DNA from: Enterobacteriaceae bacterium UBA2655
Lineage (GTDB): Bacteria > Pseudomonadota > Gammaproteobacteria > Enterobacterales > Enterobacteriaceae
DNA length: 64,000 bases
Reading direction: 5' to 3'
NCBI GenBank assembly: GCA_002359495.1
Contig: DENB01000038.1
Span: 1 to 64,000, forward strand
Part shown: positions 1 through 10,059 of the stretch, piece after piece
Position numbering within the stretch: position 1 is the first letter of the stretch
Layout: the number at the start of each line of letters is the position of its first letter
Made by a program: the position numbers and the translations under genes
Notes under the pieces: model-generated
Seen by the model: the letters and a program-made list of their open reading frames with translations, nothing else
Databases searched by the model: none
What the model was told of the DNA's origin: nothing

Positions 1-539
1 GCAAGCGGCCACAGCGCCAGCAGCGCGCTGCGAATGCGCCAGCGCAGCGGCAGGGTTTTCAGCAGCGAGCCGAGCCGACGCCAGCCGCGCCCGACGATCA
101 GCCCCTTGTGAAAGCCACGGCCTTTCGCCCGTCCCTCGCGGAATTCACGATAGAGCGTTTCGGTTTGTTTAACCTCTTCCGGCGTCGGTTTGGTACGTAC
201 CGACATATAGCCTTGCACTTTGCCTGCGCGCACTACCGGTATGGCGTTGGCGCGCACCCAGTAGTGGTCGCCGTTTTTACGGCGGTTTTTCACCAGCGCC
301 GTCCAGGGTTCCCCCTGTTTCAGCGTCGCCCACATGTCGGCGAACGCCTCCGGCGGCATATCGGGATGACGCACCATGTTGTGCGGCTGCCCGTTCACCT
401 CATCCGGCGTAAAGCCGCTGACCTCAATGAACGCATCGTTGGCATAGGTGATATAGCTGTTGAGATCGGTGGTGGACATCAGCGTGGCATGGTCGTCAAA
501 CTGGTATTCACGCTGGCTTACGGGCTGATTATTACGCAT
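1..539 (-). CDS. aer: Aerotaxis receptor Aer, N-terminal part (cut by window edge)
   Basis: The minus-strand reading begins at the ATG at 539 (AAGGACT ribosome-binding site just upstream) and runs off the window after about 179 codons. The visible protein opens with a PAS domain very like E. coli Aer: LMSTTDLNSYITYAND, then GQPHNMVRHPDMP and KNRRKNGDHYWVRANA. That PAS fold binds FAD and senses the redox state of the respiratory chain. The stretch HKGLIVGRGWRRLG leads into the membrane anchor. In the family the remaining part is a HAMP and a methyl-accepting signalling domain that talks to CheA/CheW; it is outside this window. The gene stands alone with a candidate flagellar sigma-28 promoter upstream. 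Confidence 0.93.
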   Translation of the reverse strand, partial: MRNNQPVSQREYQFDDHATLMSTTDLNSYITYANDAFIEVSGFTPDEVNGQPHNMVRHPDMPPEAFADMWATLKQGEPWTALVKNRRKNGDHYWVRANAIPVVRAGKVQGYMSVRTKPTPEEVKQTETLYREFREGRAKGRGFHKGLIVGRGWRRLGSLLKTLPLRWRIRSALLALWPL

Positions 540-599
540 GGATGAGTCCTTGAAGGGCAACGGCCTGTAACAGATAGAAATCGATTACCTTTTTTTATC

Positions 600-627
600 T
601 TTTCGGCACGACGAGGCGCTGACTTTA
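600..627 (-). promoter_or_regulatory. Candidate sigma-28 (FliA) promoter of aer
   Basis: Read on the minus strand, TAAAGTCA is followed after 12 bases by GCCGAAAA. The flagellar consensus is TAAAGTTT, 11 bases, GCCGATAA, so each element is close and the spacer is one base long. It lies about 60-90 bases ahead of the aer start. aer is a known FliA-dependent gene in E. coli, which makes the match plausible; the spacer deviation keeps confidence modest. Confidence 0.4.
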
Positions 628-795
628 GCGAGAAAAATTAATTTTTATCCCGAATTAACGGGCTTTGCAGCGCAGATCACATAATTCCGGCGGGAAAGAA
701 ACCTGAAGAATAATTAAGCTAATAGCTAAAAGGTGGGTTGCAGCTTCTCCATTATCGATAAGCCGCAGTACAGTTTTACGCCATTTTGGATAGCG

Positions 796-2232
796 CTAAG
801 AGAGATCGACGCCTTTGTAGCCGCCCCACCAGGTAAACAGAAAGCCGCCTGCCCAGGCGATCGCCAGTCCCGCGGCGTAGACCGCCATCGCCGCAAAAAT
901 GCCGTGATTCGAAGTCATCAACGGCAGCGTCACCAGGCCGGACGGGCCGAATACGGTGTTCATGCCGACCGGCAAGCCCAGCCAGGAGACGAGGCCAATA
1001 AAAAAGCCGCCCAGCGCGCCGCCGCAGCAGGCGGTGATGAACGGCTTCAGGCGCGGCAGGGTGACGCCGTAAATCAAGGGTTCGCCCACCCCCAGCAGGC
1101 CGGGGACGATCGCGCCTTTGATCTGGACCCGCAGCGCGGCGTTTTTATCCGCGCGGCACCAGAGCGCCAGCGCGGCGCCGACCTGCCCTGCGCCCGCCAT
1201 CGCCAGTATGGGAAACAGCGAGTTGAAACCCTGGGTTTCCATCAGGGCGAAATAGACCGGGATAAAGCCCTGATGAATGCCGAACACCACCGAAATAAGA
1301 AACAGCCCCGCCAGCAGCGCGCAGCCGAAGGGGTTGCCGTTGAGGTGCAGGAACAGCCAGGACATGCCTTTGAACAGCTCTCCGCCGATCGGCATGATTA
1401 TCGTAAAGGTCACCGCGCCGGTGATCAGCAGCGTCAGCAACGAGGTCAGGATCATATCGAGGTTATCGGGGATGATTTTACGCAGCCGCTTCTCCAGCCA
1501 GGCGCCGAACATCGCCGCCAGCAGCACGCCGATAATGCTGCCGCGCGGATCGATAGCCAGGCCGAAGAAGGTCTCCATGCCGCTGTAGTAGCCGCCCTGC
1601 GCACCCGGTTGATAGCCGAAAATAAACAGCGAGGCGATAATGGCGCCGTTTACGCCAGTGCCGCCAAAGGCTTTTTGCGCGTTATAACCGATCAGGATGC
1701 TGAGAAAGGTGAACAGCCCTTTGCCGAACAACTTCATGTAGCTGACGGCGTGCAGCAGCCAGGGTGCATGATCGCCCGGCTGGTTGAGCTGGAAGAGCTG
1801 TTCAGCCAGCGTCGCGAACCCCAGCAGCAGACCGGCGGCGATAAAGCCCGGAATTAACGGCGTAAAAACAGTGGCGAAACAGGTGAGAAACCGATGCAGC
1901 CCACTGGTCTGGCGCGCTTTCAGCTGCTGTTTTTTCTCCGCCGCCACGCTGGCCAGATCGCCCTTTGCCGCATCCTCGCCGGCGAGCAGCGCCTGCATCC
2001 CTTCCGCGGCGCTTTGCGCCTTGCCGGGCCCGAGAATAATCTGCAACTGCTGCTCGCCGTTCACCACCCCCAGCACGCCGGGCAACCCTTTTATTCGCGC
2101 CTCGTCGACCTGTTGGGCGTCGGCAAGCGAGAGGCGAAGGCGCGTCATGCAGTTGCCGCAGACGAGTATATTTCCGGCGCCACCGACCGCCTGCAGCAGA
2201 TCGCGCAGCAACCTTTCGGTGATGTTCGCCAT
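796..2232 (-). CDS. murP: PTS N-acetylmuramic acid transporter, EIIBC component MurP
   Basis: 478-residue inner-membrane phosphotransferase permease. Residues about 1-90 form the EIIB domain with the phospho-accepting cysteine in [10 protein letters not shown] (Cys28). The rest is a multi-spanning EIIC domain carrying the [11 protein letters not shown] signature. MurP imports and phosphorylates N-acetylmuramic acid, and needs EIIA-Glc in trans because no EIIA is fused. The start codon overlaps the murQ stop codon by one base (TAATG), so the two are translationally coupled, and MurQ acts on the MurP product. Together they recover peptidoglycan sugar. The length matches E. coli MurP (474). Confidence 0.95.
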   Translation of the reverse strand: MANITERLLRDLLQAVGGAGNILVCGNCMTRLRLSLADAQQVDEARIKGLPGVLGVVNGEQQLQIILGPGKAQSAAEGMQALLAGEDAAKGDLASVAAEKKQQLKARQTSGLHRFLTCFATVFTPLIPGFIAAGLLLGFATLAEQLFQLNQPGDHAPWLLHAVSYMKLFGKGLFTFLSILIGYNAQKAFGGTGVNGAIIASLFIFGYQPGAQGGYYSGMETFFGLAIDPRGSIIGVLLAAMFGAWLEKRLRKIIPDNLDMILTSLLTLLITGAVTFTIIMPIGGELFKGMSWLFLHLNGNPFGCALLAGLFLISVVFGIHQGFIPVYFALMETQGFNSLFPILAMAGAGQVGAALALWCRADKNAALRVQIKGAIVPGLLGVGEPLIYGVTLPRLKPFITACCGGALGGFFIGLVSWLGLPVGMNTVFGPSGLVTLPLMTSNHGIFAAMAVYAAGLAIAWAGGFLFTWWGGYKGVDLS

Positions 2233-3143
2233 TATTCTGCCTCCGCAGCGCGCAGCGCCTGGCGGATAAAGCCCTGGTTTCGCGCCAGCAGCGCGCGGGC
2301 TTCTTCCGCCGTCAGTCCAGCGAGCGTCATGAGGATCGCGGTTTTACAGTGCCTGCCGCAGGCCGCCAGCGCCTGTTTCGCCGTCTCCTCATCGCAGCCG
2401 CTTGCCTGCATCACGATATTCACCTGGCGCTGAACCAGCTTCTGATTCGTCGCCTCCACGTCCACCATCAGGTTGCCGTAGACTTTGCCGCTGCGGATCA
2501 TCGCGCCGGTGCTCAACATATTCAGCACCAGCTTCTGCGCCGTTCCCGCCTTCATGCGCGACGAGCCGGTGACCACTTCCGGCCCTACCACCGGCGTCAG
2601 CGCGATATCCGCCAACTGCGCCATTTCGCTGTCGGGATTGCAGGTCAGTGCCGCGCAGGTCGCGCCGAGCGTTTTGGCATAGGCCAGCGCGCCGATCGCA
2701 TAGGGGGTGCGACCGCTGGCGGCGATGCCGACCAGCACGTCGCGGCGACCGAAGGCGATATTGCGCAGATCCTGTTCGCCCTGCGCGCGGTCGTCCTCCG
2801 CGTTTTCCACCGCCTGCAGGATCGCCGTATGGCCGCCGGCGATCAGCCCCACCACCTGATGATGCGGCGTGCCGAACGTCGGCGGGCATTCGCTGGCGTC
2901 GAGAATGCCGAGGCGGCCCGAAGTGCCCGCGCCGCAGTAAATCAGTCTGCCGCCCTGCTGAAACGCGGCGCTGATGGCGTCGACGGTCTGCGCAATCTGC
3001 GGCAGGATCGCCTCCACCGCCAGCGCCACTTTCTTATCTTCTTCATTAATGACGCGCAGCATCGCTTCCGTGGAAAGCTCGTCAATGTTCTGGCTGGCCG
3101 GATTGCGGCCTTCGGTAATCATTTTGCTGAGATCAATTTTCAT
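2232..3143 (-). CDS. murQ: N-acetylmuramic acid 6-phosphate etherase MurQ
   Basis: 303-residue cytosolic enzyme that cleaves the D-lactyl ether of MurNAc-6-phosphate to give GlcNAc-6-phosphate and lactate. The SIS-domain motif [17 protein letters not shown] (about residues 69-85) holds the catalytic glutamate, and [10 protein letters not shown] and [11 protein letters not shown] are further family signatures. It is the first gene of a murQ-murP operon. In E. coli the repressor gene murR is divergent and adjacent; here the upstream gene is gltP and no murR is present. Confidence 0.95.
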   Translation of the reverse strand: MKIDLSKMITEGRNPASQNIDELSTEAMLRVINEEDKKVALAVEAILPQIAQTVDAISAAFQQGGRLIYCGAGTSGRLGILDASECPPTFGTPHHQVVGLIAGGHTAILQAVENAEDDRAQGEQDLRNIAFGRRDVLVGIAASGRTPYAIGALAYAKTLGATCAALTCNPDSEMAQLADIALTPVVGPEVVTGSSRMKAGTAQKLVLNMLSTGAMIRSGKVYGNLMVDVEATNQKLVQRQVNIVMQASGCDEETAKQALAACGRHCKTAILMTLAGLTAEEARALLARNQGFIRQALRAAEAE

Positions 3144-3160
3144 CGCGCAACTCTGTTATT

Positions 3161-3208
3161 GAATAAATTATTCCTCACTATTTGTATCATAACGAATGAA
3201 TAATTCAT
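3161..3208. promoter_or_regulatory. Two A+T palindromes upstream of murQ (possible operators)
   Basis: GAATAAATTATTC (3161-3173) and ATGAATAATTCAT (3196-3208) are both perfect odd palindromes sharing a GAATAA/TTATTC-like core. Their centres are 35 bases apart, just ahead of murQ. Paired inverted repeats are what the RpiR-family regulator MurR recognises in E. coli, so these are candidate operators for a MurR encoded elsewhere. This assignment is inference. Confidence 0.4.
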
Positions 3209-3250
3209 GCATCGCGATCAAATTTTTCTCTTTCCCGCTATGGCGGGCAG

Positions 3251-3279
3251 AAAAAAACCCGCCGGGCGGCGGGTTTTTT
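3251..3279. terminator. Rho-independent terminator after gltP
   Basis: An A-run, then a perfect stem ACCCGCC/GGCGGGT around a short loop, then a T-run (AAAAAAACCCGCC ... GGCGGGTTTTTT). It lies 19 bases past the gltP stop codon and has U-tracts in both directions, so it also insulates the murQ upstream region. Confidence 0.88.
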
Positions 3280-3297
3280 CATAACTTTGCGATGCGC

Positions 3298-4599
3298 TTA
3301 TTCGGCGGTTTGCGTCCGAAGCGTCAGCTCATACGCTTTCGCCTGCTGCGCGTCGAACTGATTTTCCCAGCGGGCGATAACCAGCACCGCCAGCGCGTTG
3401 CCGATCACGTTCAGCGCGGTACGCGCCATATCCATGATGCGATCCACGCCGGCGATAAACGCCAGGCCTTCCAGCGGAATGCCGACGCTGCCCAGCGTCG
3501 CCAGCAGCACCACGAACGAGACGCCCGGCACGCCGGCGATGCCTTTAGAGGTCACCATCAGCGTCAGCACCAGCAGGATCTCGTCGCTGAGCGACAGGTC
3601 GATGCCGTAGAGCTGGGCGATAAAGATCGCGGCGATGCTCTGATAAAGCGTCGAGCCGTCGAGGTTAAAAGAGTAGCCGGTCGGCACCACGAAGCTGGTG
3701 ATCGCTTTCGGCGCGCCGTAGGCTTCCATCTTCTCCATGATGCGCGGCAGCACGGTTTCAGAGCTGGAGGTGGAATAAGAGAGGATCAGCTCATCTTTAA
3801 GAATGCGCATCAGCGTGGTAATGCGCAGCTTGCAGATGCGCGCCACGGTGCCGAGCACCACGAAGGCGAAAAACAGAATCGCCGCGTACACCAGCAGCAC
3901 CAGCTTCGCCAGCGGCCAGAGCGAGGCGAAACCGAAGTTGGCGATGGTGACGGCGATTAGCGCAAACACGCCGATCGGCGCATAGCGCATGATCATGTTG
4001 GTGACTTTAAACATGGTTTCCGACACGGAACGGAACACCGTGACCAGCGGATCGCGATGTTCCGCAGGCAGCGCGGAAAGCCCCATGCCGAACAGCACCG
4101 AGAAGAAAATAATCGGCAGCATGTCGCCCTTCACCAGCGAGGCGAAGATGTTTTGCGGGATCAGCGACAGAATGGTGGTCACCAGGCTGTGTGCGCCGCC
4201 CTGCACCTGCTGCGTCGTCGCTTCGTATTTAGAGATGTCCACCGTTGCCAGCGTTGACATATCGATGCCGCTGCCCGGCTGAAACACGTTGGCCAGGGTA
4301 ATCCCGACCACAATGGCAATGGTGGTGATCACTTCAAAATAGAGAATGGTTTTGACGCCGATGCGTCCCAGCTTTTTCGCATCGCCTACGCCGGCGATGC
4401 CGACAATCAGGGTAGAGATAACAATCGGCACCACAATCATCTTGATCAGATGAATAAAGATGTCGCCTGCCGGGCTGAGAAAGTTAGTGATTAACCATTC
4501 ACGACCTTCCTGCTGATTATGCAGCACGGTGCCCACGACGATACCTAGCACCAGAGCAATCAAAATTTGCCAGGCGAGGCTGATTTTAAAACCTTTCAT
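3298..4599 (-). CDS. gltP: Glutamate/aspartate:proton symporter GltP
   Basis: 433-residue dicarboxylate/amino-acid:cation symporter of the inner membrane, matching E. coli GltP (437). The family signatures are present: the serine-rich reentrant loop STSSSETVLP (about residue 270) and SFNLDGSTLYQ (about 310), which line the substrate site. The start is the ATG at 4599 with GAGGAA upstream. It is divergent from acs, and in E. coli gltP also lies near acs in the nrf-acs region. It imports glutamate and aspartate driven by protons. Confidence 0.95.
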   Translation of the reverse strand: MKGFKISLAWQILIALVLGIVVGTVLHNQQEGREWLITNFLSPAGDIFIHLIKMIVVPIVISTLIVGIAGVGDAKKLGRIGVKTILYFEVITTIAIVVGITLANVFQPGSGIDMSTLATVDISKYEATTQQVQGGAHSLVTTILSLIPQNIFASLVKGDMLPIIFFSVLFGMGLSALPAEHRDPLVTVFRSVSETMFKVTNMIMRYAPIGVFALIAVTIANFGFASLWPLAKLVLLVYAAILFFAFVVLGTVARICKLRITTLMRILKDELILSYSTSSSETVLPRIMEKMEAYGAPKAITSFVVPTGYSFNLDGSTLYQSIAAIFIAQLYGIDLSLSDEILLVLTLMVTSKGIAGVPGVSFVVLLATLGSVGIPLEGLAFIAGVDRIMDMARTALNVIGNALAVLVIARWENQFDAQQAKAYELTLRTQTAE

Positions 4600-4693
4600 A
4601 ACGCGTTATTTCCTCAATCAAAACCCCTGTCTCTGCGGTGCAGATGCAGCGAATAAGAACACAGGGAAGTGAGCAAAAGCCCGGTAAATTAGA

Positions 4694-4820
4694 GGGTTGT
4701 AATAGGTTGCATCCGCATGAAAACGCTGTGGCTTTTCATGCTCCGATCTGTGCAACCCGAATTGTTACCTGCTGTGCAGGGGCGAGATAAGTACCATTTT
4801 CACTACGGTAAATGCAACCC
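4694..4820. repeat. Repeated GGTTGCA/TGCAACC elements and a 9-bp hairpin
   Basis: This is part of the 577-base gene-free gltP-acs gap. GGTTGCAT (4705-4712) recurs inverted as TGCAACCC (4751-4758) and ATGCAACCC (4812-4820), and GGGTTG (4694-4699) is a partial fourth copy. Between the first two lies a perfect 9-bp inverted repeat, GCATGAAAA (4715-4723) and TTTTCATGC (4733-4741), so the segment can fold into a stacked hairpin. It could be an operator array for gltP or an RNA leader. Nothing recognisable codes for protein here. Confidence 0.5.
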
Positions 4821-5082
4821 CTGGCGAGTTCGCTTAAAACTTCACCACTCTGACAGGATAAAGTGCTGTTTAGTTATATAAACCCTAACCTGCTGTTATG
4901 AAAAGTAATAATTCATCATATTCGCGCATAGCTATGCACTGCCGCGCAAAAACAGAGCGGGTTCGTTTGCTGTTTTTTTGAGCAGCGCATCGCGACCTTT
5001 CCTAAACTTAACGGGTGCCTGCTGCGGCATTTATCCGCAAGACCTCCTCGACGTTCAGGCTTTTTAGCGTCTCTTTTAAACG

Positions 5083-5098
5083 CGTGATCTGAGGCGCA
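5083..5098. promoter_or_regulatory. Possible CRP half-site upstream of acs
   Basis: CGTGATCTGAGGCGCA has a good left CRP half (TGTGA-like) and a poor right half. It is centred about 86 bases before the acs start codon, and a TATGAT -10-like element at 5146-5151 would place it near -66. E. coli acs is CRP-activated from a comparable position. The weak right half keeps this tentative. Confidence 0.3.
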
Positions 5099-5176
5099 AA
5101 AAACAAACAAAGCGCCGGCTCTCGCTTTTATTAGCCTTTGATTGACATATGATTAACCTCTTCAAGGAGATCCGCC

Positions 5177-7132
5177 ATGAGCCAAATACATAAGCATCCC
5201 GTTCCGGCCGCTATTGCAGAAAATGCCCTGATTAACGCAGCGCAGTATCAGTCGATGTATCAACAATCCGTACAGGATCCCGACGCCTTCTGGGGAGAGC
5301 AGGGCAAAATCCTCGACTGGATTAAGCCCTTCAGCAAAGTGAAAAACAGCTCTTTCGCGCCGGGACAGGTTTCTATCCGCTGGTATGAAGACGGCACGCT
5401 GAACCTGGCGGCCAACTGCCTCGATCGTCATCTGCACGAGCGCGGCGATCATCCAGCGATTATCTGGGAAGGCGACGACGCCAGCGAAAGCAAAACCCTG
5501 ACCTTTCGCGATCTGCATCGCGACGTTTGCCGCTTCGCCAACGTCCTCAAGGATCTCGGCGTGAATAAAGGCGACGTGGTCGCTATCTATATGCCGATGG
5601 TGCCGGAGGCGGCGGTGGCGATGCTCGCCTGCGCCCGTATCGGCGCCGTGCATTCAGTGATTTTCGGCGGCTTTTCGCCGGAAGCGGTGGCGGGACGCGT
5701 GGTCGACTCCAGCGCCAGGCTGATCGTGACCGCCGACGAGGGCATTCGCGCGGGCCGTACCATTCCGCTGAAAAAGAACGTCGATGATGCGCTGAAAAAC
5801 CCGGCGGTCACCAGCGTCCAGCAGGTAGTGGTGTTGAAGCGCACCGGCAACGATATCGCATGGCATGAAGGACGCGATCTCTGGTGGCACGAGCTGATGC
5901 ACAGCGCCAGCGCGCATCATCAGCCGGAGGAGATGAACGCTGAAGATCCGCTGTTTATCCTTTATACCTCCGGCTCGACCGGCAAACCGAAAGGGGTGCT
6001 GCACACCACCGGCGGCTATCTGGTCTACGCCGCCACTACCTTTAAATATGTCTTTGACTACCATCCCGACGACATTTACTGGTGTACCGCCGATGTCGGC
6101 TGGGTGACGGGACACAGCTATCTGCTTTATGGCCCACTGGCGTGCGGCGCCACTACGCTGATGTTCGAAGGGGTGCCGAACTGGCCGCAGCCGAGCCGCA
6201 TGGCGGAGATCGTCGACAAGCATAAGGTGACGCTGCTTTATACCGCCCCTACGGCGATCCGCGCCCTGATGGCGGAAGGCGACAAGGCGATTAGCGGCAC
6301 CAGCCGCGCCAGTTTGCGCATCATGGGTTCGGTCGGCGAGCCGATCAACCCGGAAGCCTGGGAGTGGTATTACCACAAAATCGGCGACGGCCGCTGCCCC
6401 ATCGTCGATACCTGGTGGCAAACCGAGACCGGCGGCTTCATGATCACCCCGCTGCCGGGCGCCACCGAGCTGAAGGCAGGATCGGCTACGAAGCCCTTCT
6501 TCGGCGTCCAGCCGGCGCTGGTCGACAACGAAGGCCAGCCGCAGGAAGGGGCGGCGGAAGGCAACCTGGTGATCATCGACTCCTGGCCCGGTCAGGCGCG
6601 CACCCTGTATGGCGATCACGCGCGCTTCGAGCAGACCTATTTTTCCACCTTCAGAAATATGTACTTCAGCGGTGACGGCGCGCGGCGCGACGAAGACGGC
6701 TATTACTGGATCACCGGCCGCGTTGACGATGTGCTGAATGTGTCCGGTCATCGCCTCGGCACCGCCGAGATTGAGTCGGCGCTGGTCTCGCATCCGAAAA
6801 TCGCCGAGGCGGCGGTGGTGGGCATCCCCCACAACATCAAAGGCCAGGCGATTTATGCTTATATCACCCTGAACCACGGCGAAGAGCCGTCGCCTGAGCT
6901 GTACGCCGAGGTGCGCAACTGGGTGCGCAAAGAGATTGGGCCGCTCGCCACGCCGGACGTGCTGCACTGGACCGACTCGCTGCCGAAAACCCGCTCCGGC
7001 AAGATCATGCGCCGTATTCTGCGTAAAATCGCCGCCGGCGACACCGGCAATCTCGGCGATACCTCGACGCTGGCCGATCCGGGCGTAGTGGAGAAACTGC
7101 TGGAGGAGAAACAGACCCTCGATATGCCGTAA
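5177..7132 (+). CDS. acs: Acetyl-coenzyme A synthetase Acs
   Basis: 651-residue AMP-forming acetate:CoA ligase, the high-affinity route from acetate to acetyl-CoA. The ATP-binding loop [11 protein letters not shown] lies at about residues 262-272, the [10 protein letters not shown] motif near 412, and the C-terminal SGKIMRR motif holds the catalytic lysine at residue 609. That is the same position as the acetylation-regulated lysine of E. coli and Salmonella Acs. An AAGGAG site precedes the ATG. It is the first gene of acs-yjcH-actP, so uptake and activation of acetate are encoded together. The length equals the family norm (652). Confidence 0.97.
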   Translation: MSQIHKHPVPAAIAENALINAAQYQSMYQQSVQDPDAFWGEQGKILDWIKPFSKVKNSSFAPGQVSIRWYEDGTLNLAANCLDRHLHERGDHPAIIWEGDDASESKTLTFRDLHRDVCRFANVLKDLGVNKGDVVAIYMPMVPEAAVAMLACARIGAVHSVIFGGFSPEAVAGRVVDSSARLIVTADEGIRAGRTIPLKKNVDDALKNPAVTSVQQVVVLKRTGNDIAWHEGRDLWWHELMHSASAHHQPEEMNAEDPLFILYTSGSTGKPKGVLHTTGGYLVYAATTFKYVFDYHPDDIYWCTADVGWVTGHSYLLYGPLACGATTLMFEGVPNWPQPSRMAEIVDKHKVTLLYTAPTAIRALMAEGDKAISGTSRASLRIMGSVGEPINPEAWEWYYHKIGDGRCPIVDTWWQTETGGFMITPLPGATELKAGSATKPFFGVQPALVDNEGQPQEGAAEGNLVIIDSWPGQARTLYGDHARFEQTYFSTFRNMYFSGDGARRDEDGYYWITGRVDDVLNVSGHRLGTAEIESALVSHPKIAEAAVVGIPHNIKGQAIYAYITLNHGEEPSPELYAEVRNWVRKEIGPLATPDVLHWTDSLPKTRSGKIMRRILRKIAAGDTGNLGDTSTLADPGVVEKLLEEKQTLDMP

Positions 7133-7142
7133 CCGGTTCTTT

Positions 7143-7182
7143 GCGGGAAGCGTCCGGGCTTCAGCCGTGCCCTGCTTCCCGC
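7143..7182. repeat. Inverted repeat between acs and yjcH
   Basis: GCGGGAAGC (7143-7151) pairs perfectly with GCTTCCCGC (7174-7182), starting 11 bases after the acs stop codon. No clear U-tract follows, so it is more likely an mRNA-processing or stability hairpin, or an attenuator, than a full terminator. Confidence 0.5.
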
Positions 7183-7330
7183 ACCGGCGCTATTCATTTT
7201 TCGCAGTCGCATTACAGCGTTAACAATAACAACACCCTACAGATGAGGCGTTAGCAACGCGCTCCGTTTTTCCGCTATTCGCTTGACGGAGCCTCAGGTC
7301 GCCGCCTCAACGACCTCTGGAGAAACTGTG

Positions 7331-7660
7331 ATGAACGAAGCCCCATCCGGACACGACGTTGTCTATGCCCGCATCGAAAATAACCCGCGCTTCCGGGAGC
7401 TGGTGCATAAGCGCCAGACCTTCGCCATGCTGCTGTCGCTGATTATGCTGGTGCTCTATGTCGGCTTTATTCTGCTGATCGCCTTTGCGCCCGGCTGGCT
7501 CGGCACGCCGCTGCACGCCGGCACCAACGTGACGCGCGGCATCCCTATCGGCATCGGCCTGATTGTCATTTCCTTCTTGCTGACCGGCGTCTATGTCTGG
7601 CGCGCTAACGGCGAGTTTGATCGTTTAACGCAAGAGATCATGAGCGGGGTGAAATCATGA
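7331..7660 (+). CDS. yjcH: Inner-membrane protein YjcH (DUF485), partner of ActP
   Basis: 109 residues with two transmembrane segments: [23 protein letters not shown] is followed by a second helix around [13 protein letters not shown]. The family motif TRGIPIGIG and the end RANGEFDRL match E. coli YjcH. An upstream in-frame ATG at 7283 exists, but ATG 7331 is preferred because it has a GGAG site and gives the usual length (104 in E. coli). The gene overlaps actP by four bases (ATGA), as in E. coli, and is presumed to be an accessory subunit of the acetate permease. Confidence 0.93.
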   Translation: MNEAPSGHDVVYARIENNPRFRELVHKRQTFAMLLSLIMLVLYVGFILLIAFAPGWLGTPLHAGTNVTRGIPIGIGLIVISFLLTGVYVWRANGEFDRLTQEIMSGVKS

Positions 7661-9315
7661 AGCGACCTCATCTGCTGTTGATGTTGAGCGCGGCGCTGCC
7701 CGGCGCGACGCTGGCCGCCGACGCCGTGACCGGCGCGGTGCAGAGGCAGCCCACCAATTATCAGGCGATCGTCATGTTCGTGGTGTTCGTCGCCGCCACC
7801 TTAGGCATCACGTACTGGGCGTCGAAACGTACCCGCTCGCGCAGCGATTACTATACCGCCGGCGGCAACATTACCGGCTTTCAGAACGGGCTGGCGATGG
7901 CGGGCGACTTTATGTCCGCCGCCTCGTTTCTCGGCATCTCCGCGCTGGTTTACACCTCCGGCTACGACGGGCTGATCTACTCGCTGGGCTTTCTGGTGGG
8001 CTGGCCGATGATCCTGTTCCTGATCGCCGAACGTCTGCGCAACCTCGGACGCTACACCTTCGCCGACGTCGCCTCTTACCGCCTGGCGCAAAAGCCGATT
8101 CGCACCCTTTCCGCCTGCGGCTCGCTGGTGGTGGTGGCGCTCTATCTGATTGCGCAGATGGTCGGCGCCGGCAAGCTGATCCAGCTGCTGTTCGGGCTGG
8201 ATTATCACATCGCCGTGGTGCTGGTGGGCATTCTAATGGTGCTCTACGTGCTGTTCGGCGGCATGCTCGCCACCACTTGGGTGCAGATCATCAAGGCGGT
8301 GCTGCTGCTGTTCGGCGCCACCTTTATGGCGGTGATGGTGATGAAGGCGACCGGCTTCAGTTTCAACAGGCTTTTTACCGAGGCGATGGCGGTGCATCCG
8401 AAAGGCATCGCGATTATGCGCCCCGGCGGGCTGGTCCATGACCCGATTTCCGCTCTGTCGCTCGGTCTGGGACTAATGTTCGGCACCGCTGGTTTGCCGC
8501 ATATCCTGATGCGTTTCTTTACCGTCTCCGACGCGCGCGAAGCGCGGAAAAGCGTATTCTGGGCCACCGGCTTTATGGGCTACTTTTATTTCCTGACCTT
8601 TATCATCGGCTTCGGCGCGATCCTGCTGGTGGGAGCCAATCCAGCGTTCAAAGACGCCAGCGGCGCGCTGATCGGCGGCACCAATATGGCGGCGGTGCAT
8701 CTGGCGAACGCGGTAGGCGGCAGCACTTTCCTGGGCTTTATCTCCGCCGTGGCTTTCGCCACGATTCTGGCGGTAGTGGCGGGACTGACGCTGGCGGGCG
8801 CCTCGGCAGTGTCGCACGATCTCTACGCCAGCGTGGTGCGTAAGGGCCAAGCGACGGAGCGGGAGGAGCTGCGGGTATCGAAAATCACCGTGCTGGTGCT
8901 GGGGGTGGTGGCGATTGCGCTGGGAATCTTGTTTGAGAATCAGAACATCGCCTTTATGGTGGGCCTCGCCTTCTCGATTGCCGCAAGCTGCAATTTCCCG
9001 ATTATTTTACTGTCGATGTACTGGTCGAAGCTGACGACGCGCGGCGCGATGGTCGGCGGCTGGATCGGCCTGCTGACGGCGGTGATGCTGATGATTCTCG
9101 GACCTACCGTTTGGGTGCAGATCCTGGGGCACGCGTCGCCTGTCTACCCGTACGAATACCCGGCGTTGTTCTCGATGCTGGCGGCCTTTATCGGCACCTG
9201 GCTCTTCTCCGTGACCGATCGTTCTGAGCAGGGCGCAACGGAGCGTCAGCGTTTCCACGCGCAGTTTGTGCGTTCGCAGACCGGTTTCGGCATCAGCCAG
9301 GGCAAAGCGCATTAA
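7657..9315 (+). CDS. actP: Cation/acetate symporter ActP
   Basis: 552-residue sodium:solute symporter (SSS) family permease with a cleavable signal-like N-terminus ([10 protein letters not shown]) and about 13 membrane helices. The conserved stretches [29 protein letters not shown] and [15 protein letters not shown] are typical of ActP, which takes up acetate and related short carboxylates. It is translationally coupled to yjcH and is the last gene of the acetate operon. The length is close to E. coli ActP (549). Confidence 0.96.
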   Translation: MKRPHLLLMLSAALPGATLAADAVTGAVQRQPTNYQAIVMFVVFVAATLGITYWASKRTRSRSDYYTAGGNITGFQNGLAMAGDFMSAASFLGISALVYTSGYDGLIYSLGFLVGWPMILFLIAERLRNLGRYTFADVASYRLAQKPIRTLSACGSLVVVALYLIAQMVGAGKLIQLLFGLDYHIAVVLVGILMVLYVLFGGMLATTWVQIIKAVLLLFGATFMAVMVMKATGFSFNRLFTEAMAVHPKGIAIMRPGGLVHDPISALSLGLGLMFGTAGLPHILMRFFTVSDAREARKSVFWATGFMGYFYFLTFIIGFGAILLVGANPAFKDASGALIGGTNMAAVHLANAVGGSTFLGFISAVAFATILAVVAGLTLAGASAVSHDLYASVVRKGQATEREELRVSKITVLVLGVVAIALGILFENQNIAFMVGLAFSIAASCNFPIILLSMYWSKLTTRGAMVGGWIGLLTAVMLMILGPTVWVQILGHASPVYPYEYPALFSMLAAFIGTWLFSVTDRSEQGATERQRFHAQFVRSQTGFGISQGKAH

Positions 9316-9320
9316 ACGAA

Positions 9321-9344
9321 AAAGGGCGACTCGCGTCGCCCTTT
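9321..9344. terminator. Terminator between actP and the YfaZ-type gene
   Basis: A perfect 10-bp stem AAAGGGCGAC/GTCGCCCTTT with a four-base loop, just past the actP stop codon and ahead of the convergent gene's stop. The A/T tracts are stem-embedded, as expected for a shared bidirectional terminator. Confidence 0.8.
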
Positions 9345-9362
9345 CCGCTTCGCTCAGGCGTA

Positions 9363-9911
9363 TCAGAAACGCAGCGAAGCGCCGACGTACGGGCCGTCCA
9401 TCAGCACGTTATCTTTGCGGCTGCCTTTGTTGTTCAGCTCAATGTACTGATAGCCCACATGCAGGTTCAGCAGCGAAATGGGCGTAAAGCTCAGGCCGCC
9501 GGACGCTTCCTGATAGCTGTCGAGGTGATCGGAAAAGGCTTCCGGCGCGTAGTAATATTCGCCGTACAGGCCCCACATGCTGTTAAAGCTGTACTGGGCA
9601 CCTGCGCCTACCGCAACGGCAAAGCCGTCTTTGCCATCTTCCGGGTGGGTATAAAGCGCTTTGGCCGTCGGCGCGACGCGCAGCGGACCGACATCAACGT
9701 TATAACCCAGGCCCAAACCGTAAGTGCTGCCGTCATCGTTGCTGCGCAGCCAGTTGCCTTTCAAAAACAGTCCCGGCGAAGTAGTGCCCAGACCAAGGTT
9801 AAGGTTGGTGCTGTGCTCGCCCACGTCCACACTGCCTTCAATCGCCTGCGCTGCGCCGCTCAGCAGCACCAGGCCTAACGCGCTTCCCGTAACAAGTTGC
9901 TTAATCATCAT
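9363..9911 (-). CDS. YfaZ-family outer-membrane protein
   Basis: About 182 residues from the ATGATG pair at 9911/9908 (GGAG site upstream). It has a classical signal peptide ending in LSGAAQA, followed by alternating glycine and aromatic beta-strand pattern (STYGLGLGYNVDVGPLRV, SMWGLYGEYYYAPEA) and a terminal phenylalanine (SLRF), as in outer-membrane beta-barrels. It matches the YfaZ family by pattern; the function of that family is not established. The longer upstream reading to 9986 is rejected because it would bury the signal peptide. Confidence 0.8.
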   Translation of the reverse strand: MMIKQLVTGSALGLVLLSGAAQAIEGSVDVGEHSTNLNLGLGTTSPGLFLKGNWLRSNDDGSTYGLGLGYNVDVGPLRVAPTAKALYTHPEDGKDGFAVAVGAGAQYSFNSMWGLYGEYYYAPEAFSDHLDSYQEASGGLSFTPISLLNLHVGYQYIELNNKGSRKDNVLMDGPYVGASLRF

Positions 9912-10059
9912 TCCACTCCGTAAAGGACAATCGTTTCGGCGGAAAGGGTAAACAGCAAGGGACGATGAGACAACCTGTTTTGGCAAGCTTTACGTAAGCA
10001 GAGATGTTTCAGGCCAGCGCGCAAAAGCGCCGACCCGGGTTCGCCAGCGGACGATGCGA

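Noticed and set aside
733-3203. Long plus-strand frames over murP and murQ (e.g. 733-1857, 1784-2269, 2349-3203)
   Set aside because: They lie antisense to clear homologues, are rich in Arg/Gln/His as expected of shadow frames in GC-rich DNA, and show no family motifs.
4916-5110. 64-codon minus frame in the gltP-acs gap
   Set aside because: No ribosome-binding site or recognisable features; it overlaps the regulatory region of acs.
5162-6967. Antisense frames over acs
   Set aside because: Shadows of the acs coding sequence; no ribosome-binding sites or conserved motifs.
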